From positions 1-35,719 of the forward strand of contig JAKFWF010000040.1 of assembly GCA_021730785.1 (NCBI GenBank): 35,719 nucleotides of DNA. Direction: 5' to 3'. The position numbers and the translations under genes were made by a program. Position 1 is the stretch's first letter. Every line of letters starts with the position of its first letter. Of this stretch, positions 1-7,165 are shown piece by piece. This DNA comes from Hyphomicrobiaceae bacterium (lineage in GTDB: Bacteria > Pseudomonadota > Alphaproteobacteria > Rhizobiales > Hyphomicrobiaceae). The notes below the pieces were generated by a model. That model was not told where the DNA came from. It searched no databases and saw only the letters and a program-made list of their open reading frames with translations.

Positions 1-118
1 GCGCCATCTGGCGCTGGCGCTCATCCGCAAAACCGGCCTCTCGACGCCAGCCGCCCGCGAAGCCTTCGCCGCAGACCGCTCAGCTGCTGTCCAAGCCGTC
101 ACGAAAAGGAGTCTTTGA
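1..118 (+). CDS. C-terminal fragment of an unidentified protein (cut by window edge)
   Basis: The frame starting at base 2 is open from the window edge to a TGA at 116-118 and gives about 38 residues beginning RHLALALIRKTG. This opening faintly resembles the LRRLALNLL-type C-terminal stretch of ISAs1/H-repeat transposases, but the match is too short to rely on. The other two forward frames are also open for most of this stretch, so the choice of frame is weak. No function is assigned. Confidence 0.25.
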   Translation, partial: RHLALALIRKTGLSTPAAREAFAADRSAAVQAVTKRSL

Positions 119-145
119 ATGACCCTGGGTGAGCGCCCATGAATC

Positions 146-175
146 GTGACGCTTGGTGACGGGGCATGTTATGAT
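146..175 (+). promoter_or_regulatory. Possible sigma-70-like promoter of the DUF433/DUF5615 pair
   Basis: A good -10 hexamer TATGAT lies at 170-175, 24 bases before the chosen start at 200. The best -35 at a fitting distance is GTGACG at 146-151 (18-base spacer), which is weak. The region is more AT-rich than its surroundings. Assigned by eye only. Confidence 0.3.
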
Positions 176-199
176 ACAGCGATGACAAGGAGCATGATA

Positions 200-433
200 A
201 TGACTTTGCCGATCCCCCTGATCACCAGCAGCCCCCAACGGATGGGCGGCACGCCGGTGTTCGCGGGAACGCGTGTGCCAGTCCAGACCCTGTTCGACTT
301 CATCGAGCAGGGTGCTCCCCTGAGCGAGTTTCTGACGAGTTTTCCGAATGTGACACGGGAGCATGCCGTCGCCGTGCTTGAACTCGCCAAACAAAGTGCG
401 ATTGCGCAGGCCGCCAAAGCCGCCGCGGAATAG
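200..433 (+). CDS. DUF433 domain protein, probable antitoxin (VapB-like)
   Basis: A 77-residue protein consisting of one DUF433 domain, the small winged-helix-like family often paired with PIN-like toxins. The family signature is visible: GGTPVFAGTRVPVQTLFDFI, then an acidic/hydrophobic helix and the P-x-V-T-R-E-H-A segment near residues 50-57. The frame is open from GTG 146, but ATG 200 is preferred because AAGGAG (187-192) sits 7 bases upstream and the resulting length matches the family. The stop is 18 bases before the TTG start of the DUF5615 gene, so the two are probably one operon. In such modules the first gene is normally the antitoxin; that role is inferred from family and order. Its target is unknown. 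Confidence 0.8.
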   Translation: MTLPIPLITSSPQRMGGTPVFAGTRVPVQTLFDFIEQGAPLSEFLTSFPNVTREHAVAVLELAKQSAIAQAAKAAAE

Positions 434-451
434 GACGTGCGAGGCGCCAGG

Positions 452-769
452 TTGCGGATCCTGCTCGACAACTGCGTGCCGGTAGATTTTGCTACCCACC
501 TGCGGGGGCAAGACGTGGCCACCGCAGTCGGCATGCAGTGGGCGCATCTGGACGACAATGACCTTCTAGACGCTATGGCTGGGCAGTTCGATGTTCTTGT
601 CACAGTAGACAAGAACATCCCCTTTCAGCAGTCGTTGAACAACCGTCCCATCGCCATCAAAATACTTCACGCGCGCAGCAATCGGGTCGCAGAACTCGCA
701 CGGCTCGTCGCGAAACTACGACGGGTTCTGAGGAGCATTGGCCCAGGCGAGCTTCGAGAAATTTCATAA
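452..769 (+). CDS. DUF5615 PIN-like protein, probable toxin partner
   Basis: About 105 residues of the DUF5615/Mut7-C PIN-like family. Three acidic positions expected of a PIN-type metal site are present: the Asp of LLDNCVP near the N-terminus, the Asp cluster HLDDNDLLDAM, and the Asp of LVTVDKNIPF. TTG 452 is chosen because it yields the family-typical beginning MRILLD and has GAGG at 441-444, 7 bases upstream. GTG 437, in the same frame, would add five residues but has a poorly spaced ribosome site. The gene follows the DUF433 gene closely. A ribonuclease toxin neutralised by the upstream protein is the usual inference; nuclease activity of DUF5615 proteins is not certain. Confidence 0.75.
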   Translation: MRILLDNCVPVDFATHLRGQDVATAVGMQWAHLDDNDLLDAMAGQFDVLVTVDKNIPFQQSLNNRPIAIKILHARSNRVAELARLVAKLRRVLRSIGPGELREIS

Positions 770-1008
770 CCAGCACGGGTCAGCAAACCTAAATTCTCCG
801 TGGGGTGTTCAAGACCCACGCCGCCAAACCGTCAACATGACAGTGGTCACAGGCGGAATTGCCCCAGCGCCGCTAACGATAACTCCAATGAGGCTGCACG
901 CTGTCATGGGGTCGTCATGGCGGCGGCCGTAGATTTGGTCGGCAGGTGAGCATCGATTTACCAAGTCCGTTGGCGAATTCGCAATCGCTTTCAGGTAGAA
1001 CCAGCTCC

Positions 1009-1620
1009 ATGAGTTCAAAGGTCGATTTACCGCCGCATCTGGCCGCCGCCGTCCAGCAGGAAACCAAGGGACAGCGCATAATCTGGATCGGGCAATCGAA
1101 CGCCTCGCGGGCGTTTGCCATGGGCCTCGCAATCTGGCTGTTTGCCATTCCCTGGACGGTGTTCGCCGTCGGCTGGGAGACCGCGACCCTCTACATGTTC
1201 TTCGGCGCGCCCGCGCAGGCGGCCCAGTCCGAAGGTAAATTCCTGATGGGCATCTTCAGCATCGTGTTTCCAATCTTCGGATTGCCCTTCGTCCTGATCG
1301 GCCTCGGCATGTTGTCGACGCCATTCTGGAGCTGGCACACTGCGCGCAATACCGCGTCGGTGCTGACCGAAACCAATCTGATTTCAGTGTCGGCCTACCG
1401 ACGAGGCACTCGAACGGTCGCCTCGAACGCCGTGTCGCAGTTCGTGTCGGTGACGCGCACCGAGCGGGCCGACGGGTCGGGCGACCTTTCAATCATGGCC
1501 GGCCAGGAGCGCGACAGCGACGGCGACTTGCGCGACAAGGCGCACACGCTCGTCGGCATCGCCAACGTCCGCGACGTCGAGCAGCGCCTGCGCGCCGCCA
1601 TGGCCAATGTGGCCAGATGA
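1009..1620 (+). CDS. Membrane protein with bacterial PH-like C-terminal domain, paralog 1 of 3
   Basis: 203 residues. Two hydrophobic segments lie at roughly residues 34-56 and 79-103, followed by a cytoplasmic-type beta-rich domain from about 110. That domain holds NTASVLTETNLISVSA, then RTERADGSGDL near residue 150 and GIANVRDVEQRLR near the C-terminus. The R-x-E-R-x-DGSGD...GI-x-x-V-R-x-VE pattern is typical of alphaproteobacterial proteins with a bacterial PH fold. The frame is open from GTG 946, but ATG 1009 aligns MSSKVDLPPHLAAAV with the N-termini of the two following paralogs (..PPHLAAAI, LPPHLADAV). No strong Shine-Dalgarno sequence precedes it. The stop overlaps the next start as ATGA. 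Function unknown. Confidence 0.8.
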   Translation: MSSKVDLPPHLAAAVQQETKGQRIIWIGQSNASRAFAMGLAIWLFAIPWTVFAVGWETATLYMFFGAPAQAAQSEGKFLMGIFSIVFPIFGLPFVLIGLGMLSTPFWSWHTARNTASVLTETNLISVSAYRRGTRTVASNAVSQFVSVTRTERADGSGDLSIMAGQERDSDGDLRDKAHTLVGIANVRDVEQRLRAAMANVAR

Positions 1621-2213
1621 TCATGCCAGCCGCGCAGCCACCCCACCTCGCCGCCGCCATCGCCGAGGAGACGCGGGGCCACACCATCATCTGCATCGAA
1701 CCGAGCGCACCGACTGCAGCCTTTCGCAGTGGCCTCTTGATGTGGATAATCGGCATCCCCTGGACGGTATTCACGGTCGCCTGGGAGGTCATGGCGATCA
1801 GCGCATCGACCGGCCTGTTCGGGAGCTGGGACAGCACGCCGCCGCTGTTTTTCAGGATCCTGTTTCCGCTCTGGGGCCTGCCGTTCATCGCAGTGGGCAT
1901 GTACATGCTGACGACGCCTTTCCGCATGGCCCGGGAGGTGCGCAACACGGCGACCCTGTTGACGGATCGCGCCGTCATGACGGTCACCCAGTATCCGCAC
2001 GGCCGGCGCACCATCAACTCGCAGGTGCTGTCGGCCATCATGTCGATCAAGCGCACGGAGTTGGCCGACGGCTCCGGCACCTTGGAATTGCTGACCGGAC
2101 GCACTGTCGATGACAGCACGGAACGCGACATCAGCCGCACCTTCAAGGGCATCGCGGACGTCAGACACGTCGAAGACCAACTGCGCGCCGCGATAGCAAA
2201 GGCCACTCGATGA
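1617..2213 (+). CDS. Membrane protein with bacterial PH-like C-terminal domain, paralog 2 of 3
   Basis: 198 residues, clearly homologous to the preceding gene along its whole length: QPPHLAAAIAEETRG at the N-terminus, two membrane segments (about 36-58 and 78-100, including IPWTVFTVAW versus IPWTVFAVGW in paralog 1), then RNTATLLTDRAVMTVTQY, KRTELADGSGTLEL and GIADVRHVEDQLRAAI. The start overlaps the previous stop (ATGA at 1617-1620) and its own stop overlaps the next start (ATGA at 2210), so the three are translationally coupled. ATG 1623, two codons later, is an alternative start. The family suggests a membrane-anchored PH-like domain; no ligand or partner can be named. Confidence 0.8.
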   Translation: MIMPAAQPPHLAAAIAEETRGHTIICIEPSAPTAAFRSGLLMWIIGIPWTVFTVAWEVMAISASTGLFGSWDSTPPLFFRILFPLWGLPFIAVGMYMLTTPFRMAREVRNTATLLTDRAVMTVTQYPHGRRTINSQVLSAIMSIKRTELADGSGTLELLTGRTVDDSTERDISRTFKGIADVRHVEDQLRAAIAKATR

Positions 2214-2818
2214 TCCCCACGCGCGAACTTCCGCCCCACCTCGCGGACGCCGTGAAACGCGAAACGCGGGGCGAGGCGATCCACTGGGCGAGCGTGACCG
2301 AGTTCATGGACCCAGCCCTGGCTGCCCGCTGGGTGTGGCTGCTGGCCGTGCCGGCGACCGCCTATTATCTGCTCGACAGCTGGGACACCTTGCAGAAAGT
2401 ACTCGCGGTCAACCCGGGCGCGAAGGGCGGCACAATGCGCCTCGCCGGCCGGATGGCCGATCTGGTGTTCACGTTGGCCGTGACGGCTGCCTGCATCGCC
2501 GCGCTGTTCACGCCGGTCTTTGTCAGGCGCCGCTACGGCAATGCCGCGCATGTGGTGACGGACCGCGCGCTGCTGGCGATCACCGCGACGCCCTTCGGCA
2601 GGGTCACGGTCGAATCGAGCCCGCTGCACTCGGTCTTGGCGTTCGACCGCACGCAAAACGCGGATGGCAGCGGCCAGCTCAAGATCAAGGTGAGCTTGCA
2701 CCGCGCGAGCGATAACGCCGCATTCCTCAAGTTCTATACGCTGCACAAGATCTTAGCGTCCCGGCAGGTGGAAGACCTGATCAGGCAGTTGGCCGACGCC
2801 GCCCGCGCCAAGCCCTGA
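2210..2818 (+). CDS. Membrane protein with bacterial PH-like C-terminal domain, paralog 3 of 3 (divergent)
   Basis: 202 residues beginning MIPTRELPPHLADAVKRETRG, matching the other two N-termini. Two membrane segments lie near residues 40-58 and 85-105. The C-terminal domain is recognisable from NAAHVVTDRALLAIT and DRTQNADGSGQLKI, but the terminal GI-x-x-V-R-x-VE motif has changed to ILASRQVEDLIRQL. It is therefore the most diverged of the three. It is coupled to paralog 2 by an ATGA overlap. Three non-identical copies in one operon suggest a hetero-oligomeric membrane complex, which is inference. A terminator-like hairpin follows at 2824-2851. Confidence 0.75.
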   Translation: MIPTRELPPHLADAVKRETRGEAIHWASVTEFMDPALAARWVWLLAVPATAYYLLDSWDTLQKVLAVNPGAKGGTMRLAGRMADLVFTLAVTAACIAALFTPVFVRRRYGNAAHVVTDRALLAITATPFGRVTVESSPLHSVLAFDRTQNADGSGQLKIKVSLHRASDNAAFLKFYTLHKILASRQVEDLIRQLADAARAKP

Positions 2819-2823
2819 GAGCG

Positions 2824-2851
2824 GGCGACCGCCGTCGGATTATCGGTCGCC
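2824..2851 (+). terminator. Hairpin after the three-gene PH-like operon
   Basis: GGCGACCG at 2824-2831 pairs perfectly with CGGTCGCC at 2844-2851 across a 12-base loop. It begins 5 bases after the stop of the third paralog and precedes the LysR gene. There is no T-run, so it may be a processing or weak termination hairpin. Confidence 0.45.
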
Positions 2852-2908
2852 AGGGCAGCGCCAGACACGCTATGCTCGCTGTGTTGCACCTTGCCGGTCG
2901 CCCCAACC

Positions 2909-3859
2909 ATGCTCACCTTGCGCCAGATCGAAGTCATCCGCGCCATCATGGTCACCGGCACCGTGGGGGGAGCCGCGCGCCTGCTCAACGTGTCTTCGCC
3001 CGGCATCAGTCGCGTCATGAAGCATGCCGAGAGCACGCTCGGCATGAAGCTGTTCAGCCGCCGCGCCGGCCGCTATGCGCCAACCCGCGAGGCGAACGAC
3101 ATCTTCGCCCAGATCAATGGCGTCTACGATAAGGTCGAGGACCTGGGCTTCGTCGTCGCCCGTCTGAAGCGCGGTACGGGAGCGGAACTGAAGATCGGCT
3201 CGGTGCCGAGCATTTCCGCCGTCATGGTGCCGCGCGCCATCGCCGACGTGCAGCGCCTGCAGCCCGGCTTGATGATCGAAATCGACATCCTGAAGCTCGA
3301 GGAGGCGATCGACTATCTGCTGCTCGGCAAGGGCGAAGCGGCCGCCATGAGCTACAAGCTCGACCATCCCCTGCTGCAGTTCGAACCACTCGCCACCGGA
3401 CGCCTCAAGTGCATCGTGCCCGTGGGCCACCCCCTGGCCAGGTTCAAATGCGTGACCGCAGCCCAGATCGTCGCCCATCCGCTGATCGGCATCGACCCGA
3501 ACGACCCCTATGGCCGCATCATGGCCGGCATCTTCAATCGCGGCGGGCTCACCTATGAGCTGAAAATCCGTGCCCGCTTCGGCTCCACCGTGTGTGCCCT
3601 CGTCACCAACAAGCTCGGCATCGCGGTGATCGACGAGTTCACGCTGGCCGGCGACAATTGGCCCGGCATCCGTGCGCTCGATATCGACGAAACGACGGCG
3701 TTCGAGACCTTCATCGCCTACCGCAAGGATGCGACGCTGTCGGGCGCGTGCGAGCAATTCATTGCCGCGTTGCGGGCGCACATGCAAGGCATGGCGCAGG
3801 CTCAGCTGCCGCCCGTGATCGCGCCGGCACGCGGCAGCAGAAAAGTAACTTCAGGTTAA
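2909..3859 (+). CDS. LysR-family transcriptional regulator
   Basis: 316 residues with the standard LysR layout. The N-terminal winged helix-turn-helix covers about residues 1-60 (MLTLRQIEVIRAIMVTGTV, then AARLLNVSSPGISRVMKHAE and LGMKLFSRR). A linker helix and a periplasmic-binding-protein-like effector domain from about 90 follow (LKIGSVPSISAVMVPRAI, LIGIDPNDPYGRI). ATG 2909 is chosen because the family normally begins right at the first HTH helix; TTG 2891 in the same frame would add six residues. Neither has a clear Shine-Dalgarno sequence. It reads in the same direction as the LIV-type ABC operon 142 bases downstream and is the obvious candidate regulator of it. The effector is unknown. 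Confidence 0.9.
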   Translation: MLTLRQIEVIRAIMVTGTVGGAARLLNVSSPGISRVMKHAESTLGMKLFSRRAGRYAPTREANDIFAQINGVYDKVEDLGFVVARLKRGTGAELKIGSVPSISAVMVPRAIADVQRLQPGLMIEIDILKLEEAIDYLLLGKGEAAAMSYKLDHPLLQFEPLATGRLKCIVPVGHPLARFKCVTAAQIVAHPLIGIDPNDPYGRIMAGIFNRGGLTYELKIRARFGSTVCALVTNKLGIAVIDEFTLAGDNWPGIRALDIDETTAFETFIAYRKDATLSGACEQFIAALRAHMQGMAQAQLPPVIAPARGSRKVTSG

Positions 3860-3880
3860 GTTCTTCTGCTTCGTTTGTAA

Positions 3881-3900
3881 TTGACGGCACTTTAGTGCCG
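3881..3900 (+). promoter_or_regulatory. Candidate operator/promoter element upstream of the LIV operon
   Basis: The perfect dyad CGGCACT-TT-AGTGCCG spans 3885-3900 and directly abuts a -35-like TTGACG at 3881-3886. It lies between the LysR gene and the binding-protein gene. LysR-type regulators usually bind interrupted dyads in such positions, so this is a reasonable operator candidate. It could also fold as a 6-bp hairpin ending lysR transcription, but no T-run follows. Confidence 0.35.
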
Positions 3901-3969
3901 GTCCAGATGTGGACGGTCAGGCGGTCGCGCGCACCAAGGGTCGGGATCACACCGAACGGGCGCGCGGCT

Positions 3970-3975
3970 TACAAT
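3970..3975 (+). promoter_or_regulatory. Possible -10 element of the LIV operon
   Basis: TACAAT at 3970-3975 lies 26 bases before the ATG at 4002 in a short AT-rich patch. The matching -35 region (about 3947-3952, TCACAC) is poor, as expected of an activator-dependent promoter. The assignment is tentative. Confidence 0.3.
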
Positions 3976-4001
3976 ATTTGGACCCAAGGGAGAAATCGCG
4001 C

Positions 4002-5138
4002 ATGCTTCGTACCGTTTCGTTCGCGCTGGTCGCGGGCCTCGGCCTCGCCACGTCGGCCATGGCGCAGGACACGATCAAGATTCCAAACATCATCGAATTG
4101 TCGGGCGCCGGCGCCACCGTCGGCACGAACTGGAAGAACGGTTCGTCCATGGCCGTCGACGAGATCAATGCGGCGGGAGGCATCCTCGGCAAGAAGATCG
4201 AGATGGTGTTCATCGACAGCGCCTCCGACCCCGGCAAGGCCCGCGTCGGCATCCAGCGCGCGCTCGACGACACGCCGATCGCGATCTTCGGGCCGATCTA
4301 CTCGGGCTCGGTCAGCGCCACGCTGAAGCTCACCGAAGAAGCGCAGGTGCCGCAGATCATCGGCGGGGAAGCCGCCAACCTCACCGCACAGGGCTCGAAG
4401 TACATCTTCCGCACCTCGTTCGGGCAGAACGTCTCGATGCCGAAGATCGCCAACTACCTGCGCGATGGCGTGAAGGCGAAGACGGTGGCCGTCGTCTACG
4501 TCAACAACGACTTCGGCAAGGGCGGCCGCAACGCCATTATCAAGGAACTCGAAGCGCGCCAAATCAAGGTGGTCGCCGACGTTTCGACGGAAGCCGGCCA
4601 GGCCGACTTCGCCGCCGACGTGGTAAAGGTCAAGGGCGCCAACGCCGACGCGGTGTTCGTCTACACCAACGAGGAAGAGAGCGCGCGCTTCCTGATCGAA
4701 GCCCGCAAGCAGGGCATCGACAAGCCGCTGATCGGCGAGACGACTTTGCTCGGCCAGAAAGTGATCGACCTAGCCAAGGACGCAGCCAACGGCGCCAAGG
4801 GCCACGTCGGCCTCACCGTCGATGCGGCGATCCCAGCCGTGCAGGAGTTCGGCCGGAAGTTCCAGGCCAAGTACAATTACAAGTCCGACCACAACGGCAT
4901 GAAGGGCTACATCGCGCCCTACATGATCAAGGCGGCTGCCGAGAAGGCCGGCAAGCTCGACGCCAAGGCGATCGCCGACGCGCTGCGCGGGTTGACGATC
5001 ACGCCCGACAAGACACCGGGCATCCTGATCGAGGCGACGTGGGATGAGACCGGCGAGATCGACCGGATTTCGTTCCTCGCCGAGATCAAGGACGGCAAGC
5101 AGATCATCACTGAGACCCTGCCGAAGCTGAAAAAGTAA
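4002..5138 (+). CDS. LIV-type ABC transporter substrate-binding protein
   Basis: 378 residues. A Sec signal peptide is clear (MLRTVSFALVAGLGLATSAMAQ, cleavage after A-M-A near residue 21), followed by a Peripla_BP_6-type fold. It starts with IKIPNIIELSGAGATVG, continues with the NAAGGILGKKIEMVFIDSAS segment and GPIYSGSVSATLKLTEEAQVP, the usual ligand-contact region, then VVYVNNDFGKGG. The frame is open upstream to 3909, but ATG 4002 is chosen for its AAGGGAGA (3986-3993) and because the signal peptide begins there. The family binds branched-chain amino acids or related amides, ureas and aromatic acids; the true ligand cannot be read from sequence. It heads the binding protein-H-M-G-F operon and would deliver substrate in the periplasm. 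Confidence 0.93.
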   Translation: MLRTVSFALVAGLGLATSAMAQDTIKIPNIIELSGAGATVGTNWKNGSSMAVDEINAAGGILGKKIEMVFIDSASDPGKARVGIQRALDDTPIAIFGPIYSGSVSATLKLTEEAQVPQIIGGEAANLTAQGSKYIFRTSFGQNVSMPKIANYLRDGVKAKTVAVVYVNNDFGKGGRNAIIKELEARQIKVVADVSTEAGQADFAADVVKVKGANADAVFVYTNEEESARFLIEARKQGIDKPLIGETTLLGQKVIDLAKDAANGAKGHVGLTVDAAIPAVQEFGRKFQAKYNYKSDHNGMKGYIAPYMIKAAAEKAGKLDAKAIADALRGLTITPDKTPGILIEATWDETGEIDRISFLAEIKDGKQIITETLPKLKK

Positions 5139-5156
5139 TTGGCTGCGACAGGCCGC

Positions 5157-5192
5157 CCGGGTGAGGGCTTCGACTGCGCGGCCCTCACCCGG
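5157..5192 (+). terminator. Strong intra-operon stem-loop between the binding protein and livH
   Basis: CCGGGTGAGGGC (5157-5168) pairs perfectly over 12 bp with GCCCTCACCCGG (5181-5192), leaving a 12-base loop. It sits 18 bases after the binding-protein stop and 48 bases before livH, with no T-run. Hairpins in this position in ABC operons commonly cause partial termination or protect the 3' end of the binding-protein mRNA, giving more binding protein than permease; that role here is inference. Confidence 0.6.
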
Positions 5193-5240
5193 CGAGCAAA
5201 TGTTACAGCCGCCTGTCGTAGTGCGTATCGGAATACCCCC

Positions 5241-6131
5241 ATGGCAGATTTCCTGCAGCTGCTGGTCGCGGGCCTTGCCACCGGCGCGATTTATGCGCTG
5301 GCGGCGATCGGCTTCACGCTGCTGTGGCAGACCTCGCAGACGATCAATTTTGCCCAAGGCGAGTTCGTCATGCTGCCGGCGTTCCTCGCGCTGATCGCGA
5401 TGAATCTCGGCGCGCCGTTTCCCCTCGCAGCGCTGATCGCCATCCTGGGTGCGATGGTGATCCTCGGCCTCACGTTCAAGCTGGCGATCGTCGATCCGCT
5501 GATCAAGTCGGGTCCGCTGCCGCTGGTCATCTCCACGATCGGCGTCGGCCTGCTGCTGAAGGACGGCGTGAAGGAGTTCTACAGCGCCGAAGCGCAGCCC
5601 TTCCCCAAGGTATTCCCCGAGACGCCGTTCTCGCTCGGCGGCGCCAACTTCACCTACGCCCAGATCGCCGTGCTCGGCGTCGCCCTCGCCGTGATCATGG
5701 CGCTGAATTGGTTCCTCGCCGGCACCCGCACCGGCCGGCAGATGCAGGCGAGCGCGCAGAACCCGACGGTCGCCCGCATCCTCGGCATCAATGTCAACCG
5801 CATGATCTTCTACACCTTCCTGATCAATGCCATTCTGGCCGCCGTCGCCTCACTGCTGATCGCGCCCTCCCAGTTCGCCAAGTTCAGCCAGGGCGAGCAA
5901 CTGGGGTTGGCGGCCTTCGTCGCGGCCATCGTCGGCGGCTTCAACCAGGTGCGCGGCGCGATCGTCGGCGGACTGGTGGTGGGCGTTGCCGACAACTTCG
6001 CACCGACCCTGCTGTCGGCGGCCGGCCTGTCGTCCGCCTATCGCCAGGCGCTGCCGCTGTTCCTGCTGGTGCTGATCATCCTGTTCCGCCCGCAAGGCCT
6101 CGTCGGGCGCAAGGAGGAGCGGGCCATATGA
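5241..6131 (+). CDS. livH: Branched-chain amino-acid-type ABC transporter permease LivH
   Basis: 296 residues, an integral inner-membrane protein of the LivH class with about eight hydrophobic segments. Hallmarks are LATGAIYALAAIGFTLLW at the N-terminus, INFAQGEFVMLPAF just after, and near the C-terminus AAIVGGFNQVRGAIVGGLVVG, the cytoplasmic coupling region that contacts the ATPases. The frame is open from 5139, but ATG 5241 begins the family-standard N-terminus MADFLQLLVAGLATG. It ends RPQGLVGRKEERAI, typical of the family, and its stop overlaps livM as ATGA at 6128-6131. It forms the membrane channel together with LivM. Confidence 0.93.
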   Translation: MADFLQLLVAGLATGAIYALAAIGFTLLWQTSQTINFAQGEFVMLPAFLALIAMNLGAPFPLAALIAILGAMVILGLTFKLAIVDPLIKSGPLPLVISTIGVGLLLKDGVKEFYSAEAQPFPKVFPETPFSLGGANFTYAQIAVLGVALAVIMALNWFLAGTRTGRQMQASAQNPTVARILGINVNRMIFYTFLINAILAAVASLLIAPSQFAKFSQGEQLGLAAFVAAIVGGFNQVRGAIVGGLVVGVADNFAPTLLSAAGLSSAYRQALPLFLLVLIILFRPQGLVGRKEERAI

Positions 6132-7165
6132 CCATGAAGACGCTCGGCTCCGTTTTGCTGACGGCGATTCTGGCTGTCCTGATCCTGGCGCCAGCCGACC
6201 TGACCGGGCTTGGCCTGCCGTGGGGCGGCTTTCGCCGCTCCGACATCGACGTGCTGACCTTGTGGCTGATCACCGCGATCGCGGCCATGGGCGTCAATCT
6301 GATCGTCGGCTATGCCGGCCAGGAGACGCTGGCGCAGGCAGCCTTCCTCGGCATCGGCGCCTACCTGACCGCGCTGATGACCAAGGCCGGCTATCCGTTC
6401 GTCGCGGCCTTCCTTGCCTCCGGCCTCCTGTCGTTCGTCGTCGGCATCCTGCTCGGCTTCCCGGCGCTGCGCGTACAGAAGCATTATCTCGCCTTCGTCA
6501 CGCTCGCCTTCACGGTGTTTGCCTGGCTGGTGTTTCGCAACGAGGAATGGCTGACCGGCGGCGTTACCGGCATCCAGAACATCCCCCGCCCGACCCTGTT
6601 CGGGTTCCGCAGCAAGCCGGCCCTCGTCTACTACTGGTTCGCGCTGGCGATGACCGTCGCCCTGGCGCTCGTGATGGCCTGGATCCTGCGCTCGCCCTGG
6701 GGCCGCGCCTTCACCGCACTGCGCGAAAACGCGATCCGCGCCGAAAGCCTCGGCGTCGACGTGCGCACCTACACCTTGCTGGCGTTCGCCATCGGTTCTG
6801 CCTACGGCGGCCTTGCCGGCGCGCTCTATGCGCCGTTCGTCGAGTTCATCGACCCCTCGCCGTTCGCGCTCGGGCCATCACTGCTGTTTTTGCTGATGGT
6901 CGTGGTCGGTGGCATGGGCACGCAGGCGGGTCCATTCATCGGCGCTGCGGTTGCGGTGCTGCTGCAGAACCGGCTCGAAATCCTGCAGTCCAGCAACCCG
7001 GCCTTCGCGCACCTGAGCTACCTGCTGGTCTACGCCATTCTCGTGATGGTGCTGATGGCCTTCTGCCCGACCGGCATCGTCGGGCTGTGGCAGCGCATCA
7101 CCGCGCCGCGCCGCCGGCCCCATGCCGACGACAAGGGGCCAATCCTCGGCCAGGTGAAGTCATGA
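6128..7165 (+). CDS. livM: Branched-chain amino-acid-type ABC transporter permease LivM
   Basis: 345 residues, strongly hydrophobic. LivM-class motifs are VNLIVGYAGQETLAQAAFLG near residues 56-75, LRENAIRAESLGVDVRTY around 200-217, GGLAGALYAPFVEFI and VVVGGMGTQAGPFIGA, and a C-terminal FCPTGIVGLW. ATG 6128 overlaps the livH stop and has AAGGAGG at 6111-6117; ATG 6134 is a less well-placed alternative. The C-terminal tail of about 25 residues is basic and polar. The stop overlaps the livG start (ATGA, 7162-7165). It pairs with LivH in the inner membrane. Confidence 0.93.
   Translation: MTMKTLGSVLLTAILAVLILAPADLTGLGLPWGGFRRSDIDVLTLWLITAIAAMGVNLIVGYAGQETLAQAAFLGIGAYLTALMTKAGYPFVAAFLASGLLSFVVGILLGFPALRVQKHYLAFVTLAFTVFAWLVFRNEEWLTGGVTGIQNIPRPTLFGFRSKPALVYYWFALAMTVALALVMAWILRSPWGRAFTALRENAIRAESLGVDVRTYTLLAFAIGSAYGGLAGALYAPFVEFIDPSPFALGPSLLFLLMVVVGGMGTQAGPFIGAAVAVLLQNRLEILQSSNPAFAHLSYLLVYAILVMVLMAFCPTGIVGLWQRITAPRRRPHADDKGPILGQVKS

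Noticed and set aside
738-932. 64-codon + strand frame after the DUF5615 gene
   Set aside because: It overlaps the end of the DUF5615 gene, has no ribosome site, no family match and no coding bias. The stretch 770-1008 shows nothing recognisable apart from the upstream extension of the first PH-like frame.
1493-2746. - strand open frame (417 codons) across the PH-like trio
   Set aside because: The three + strand paralogs align with each other over their full length and share ATGA couplings, which fixes the coding strand. The antisense frame lacks any domain.
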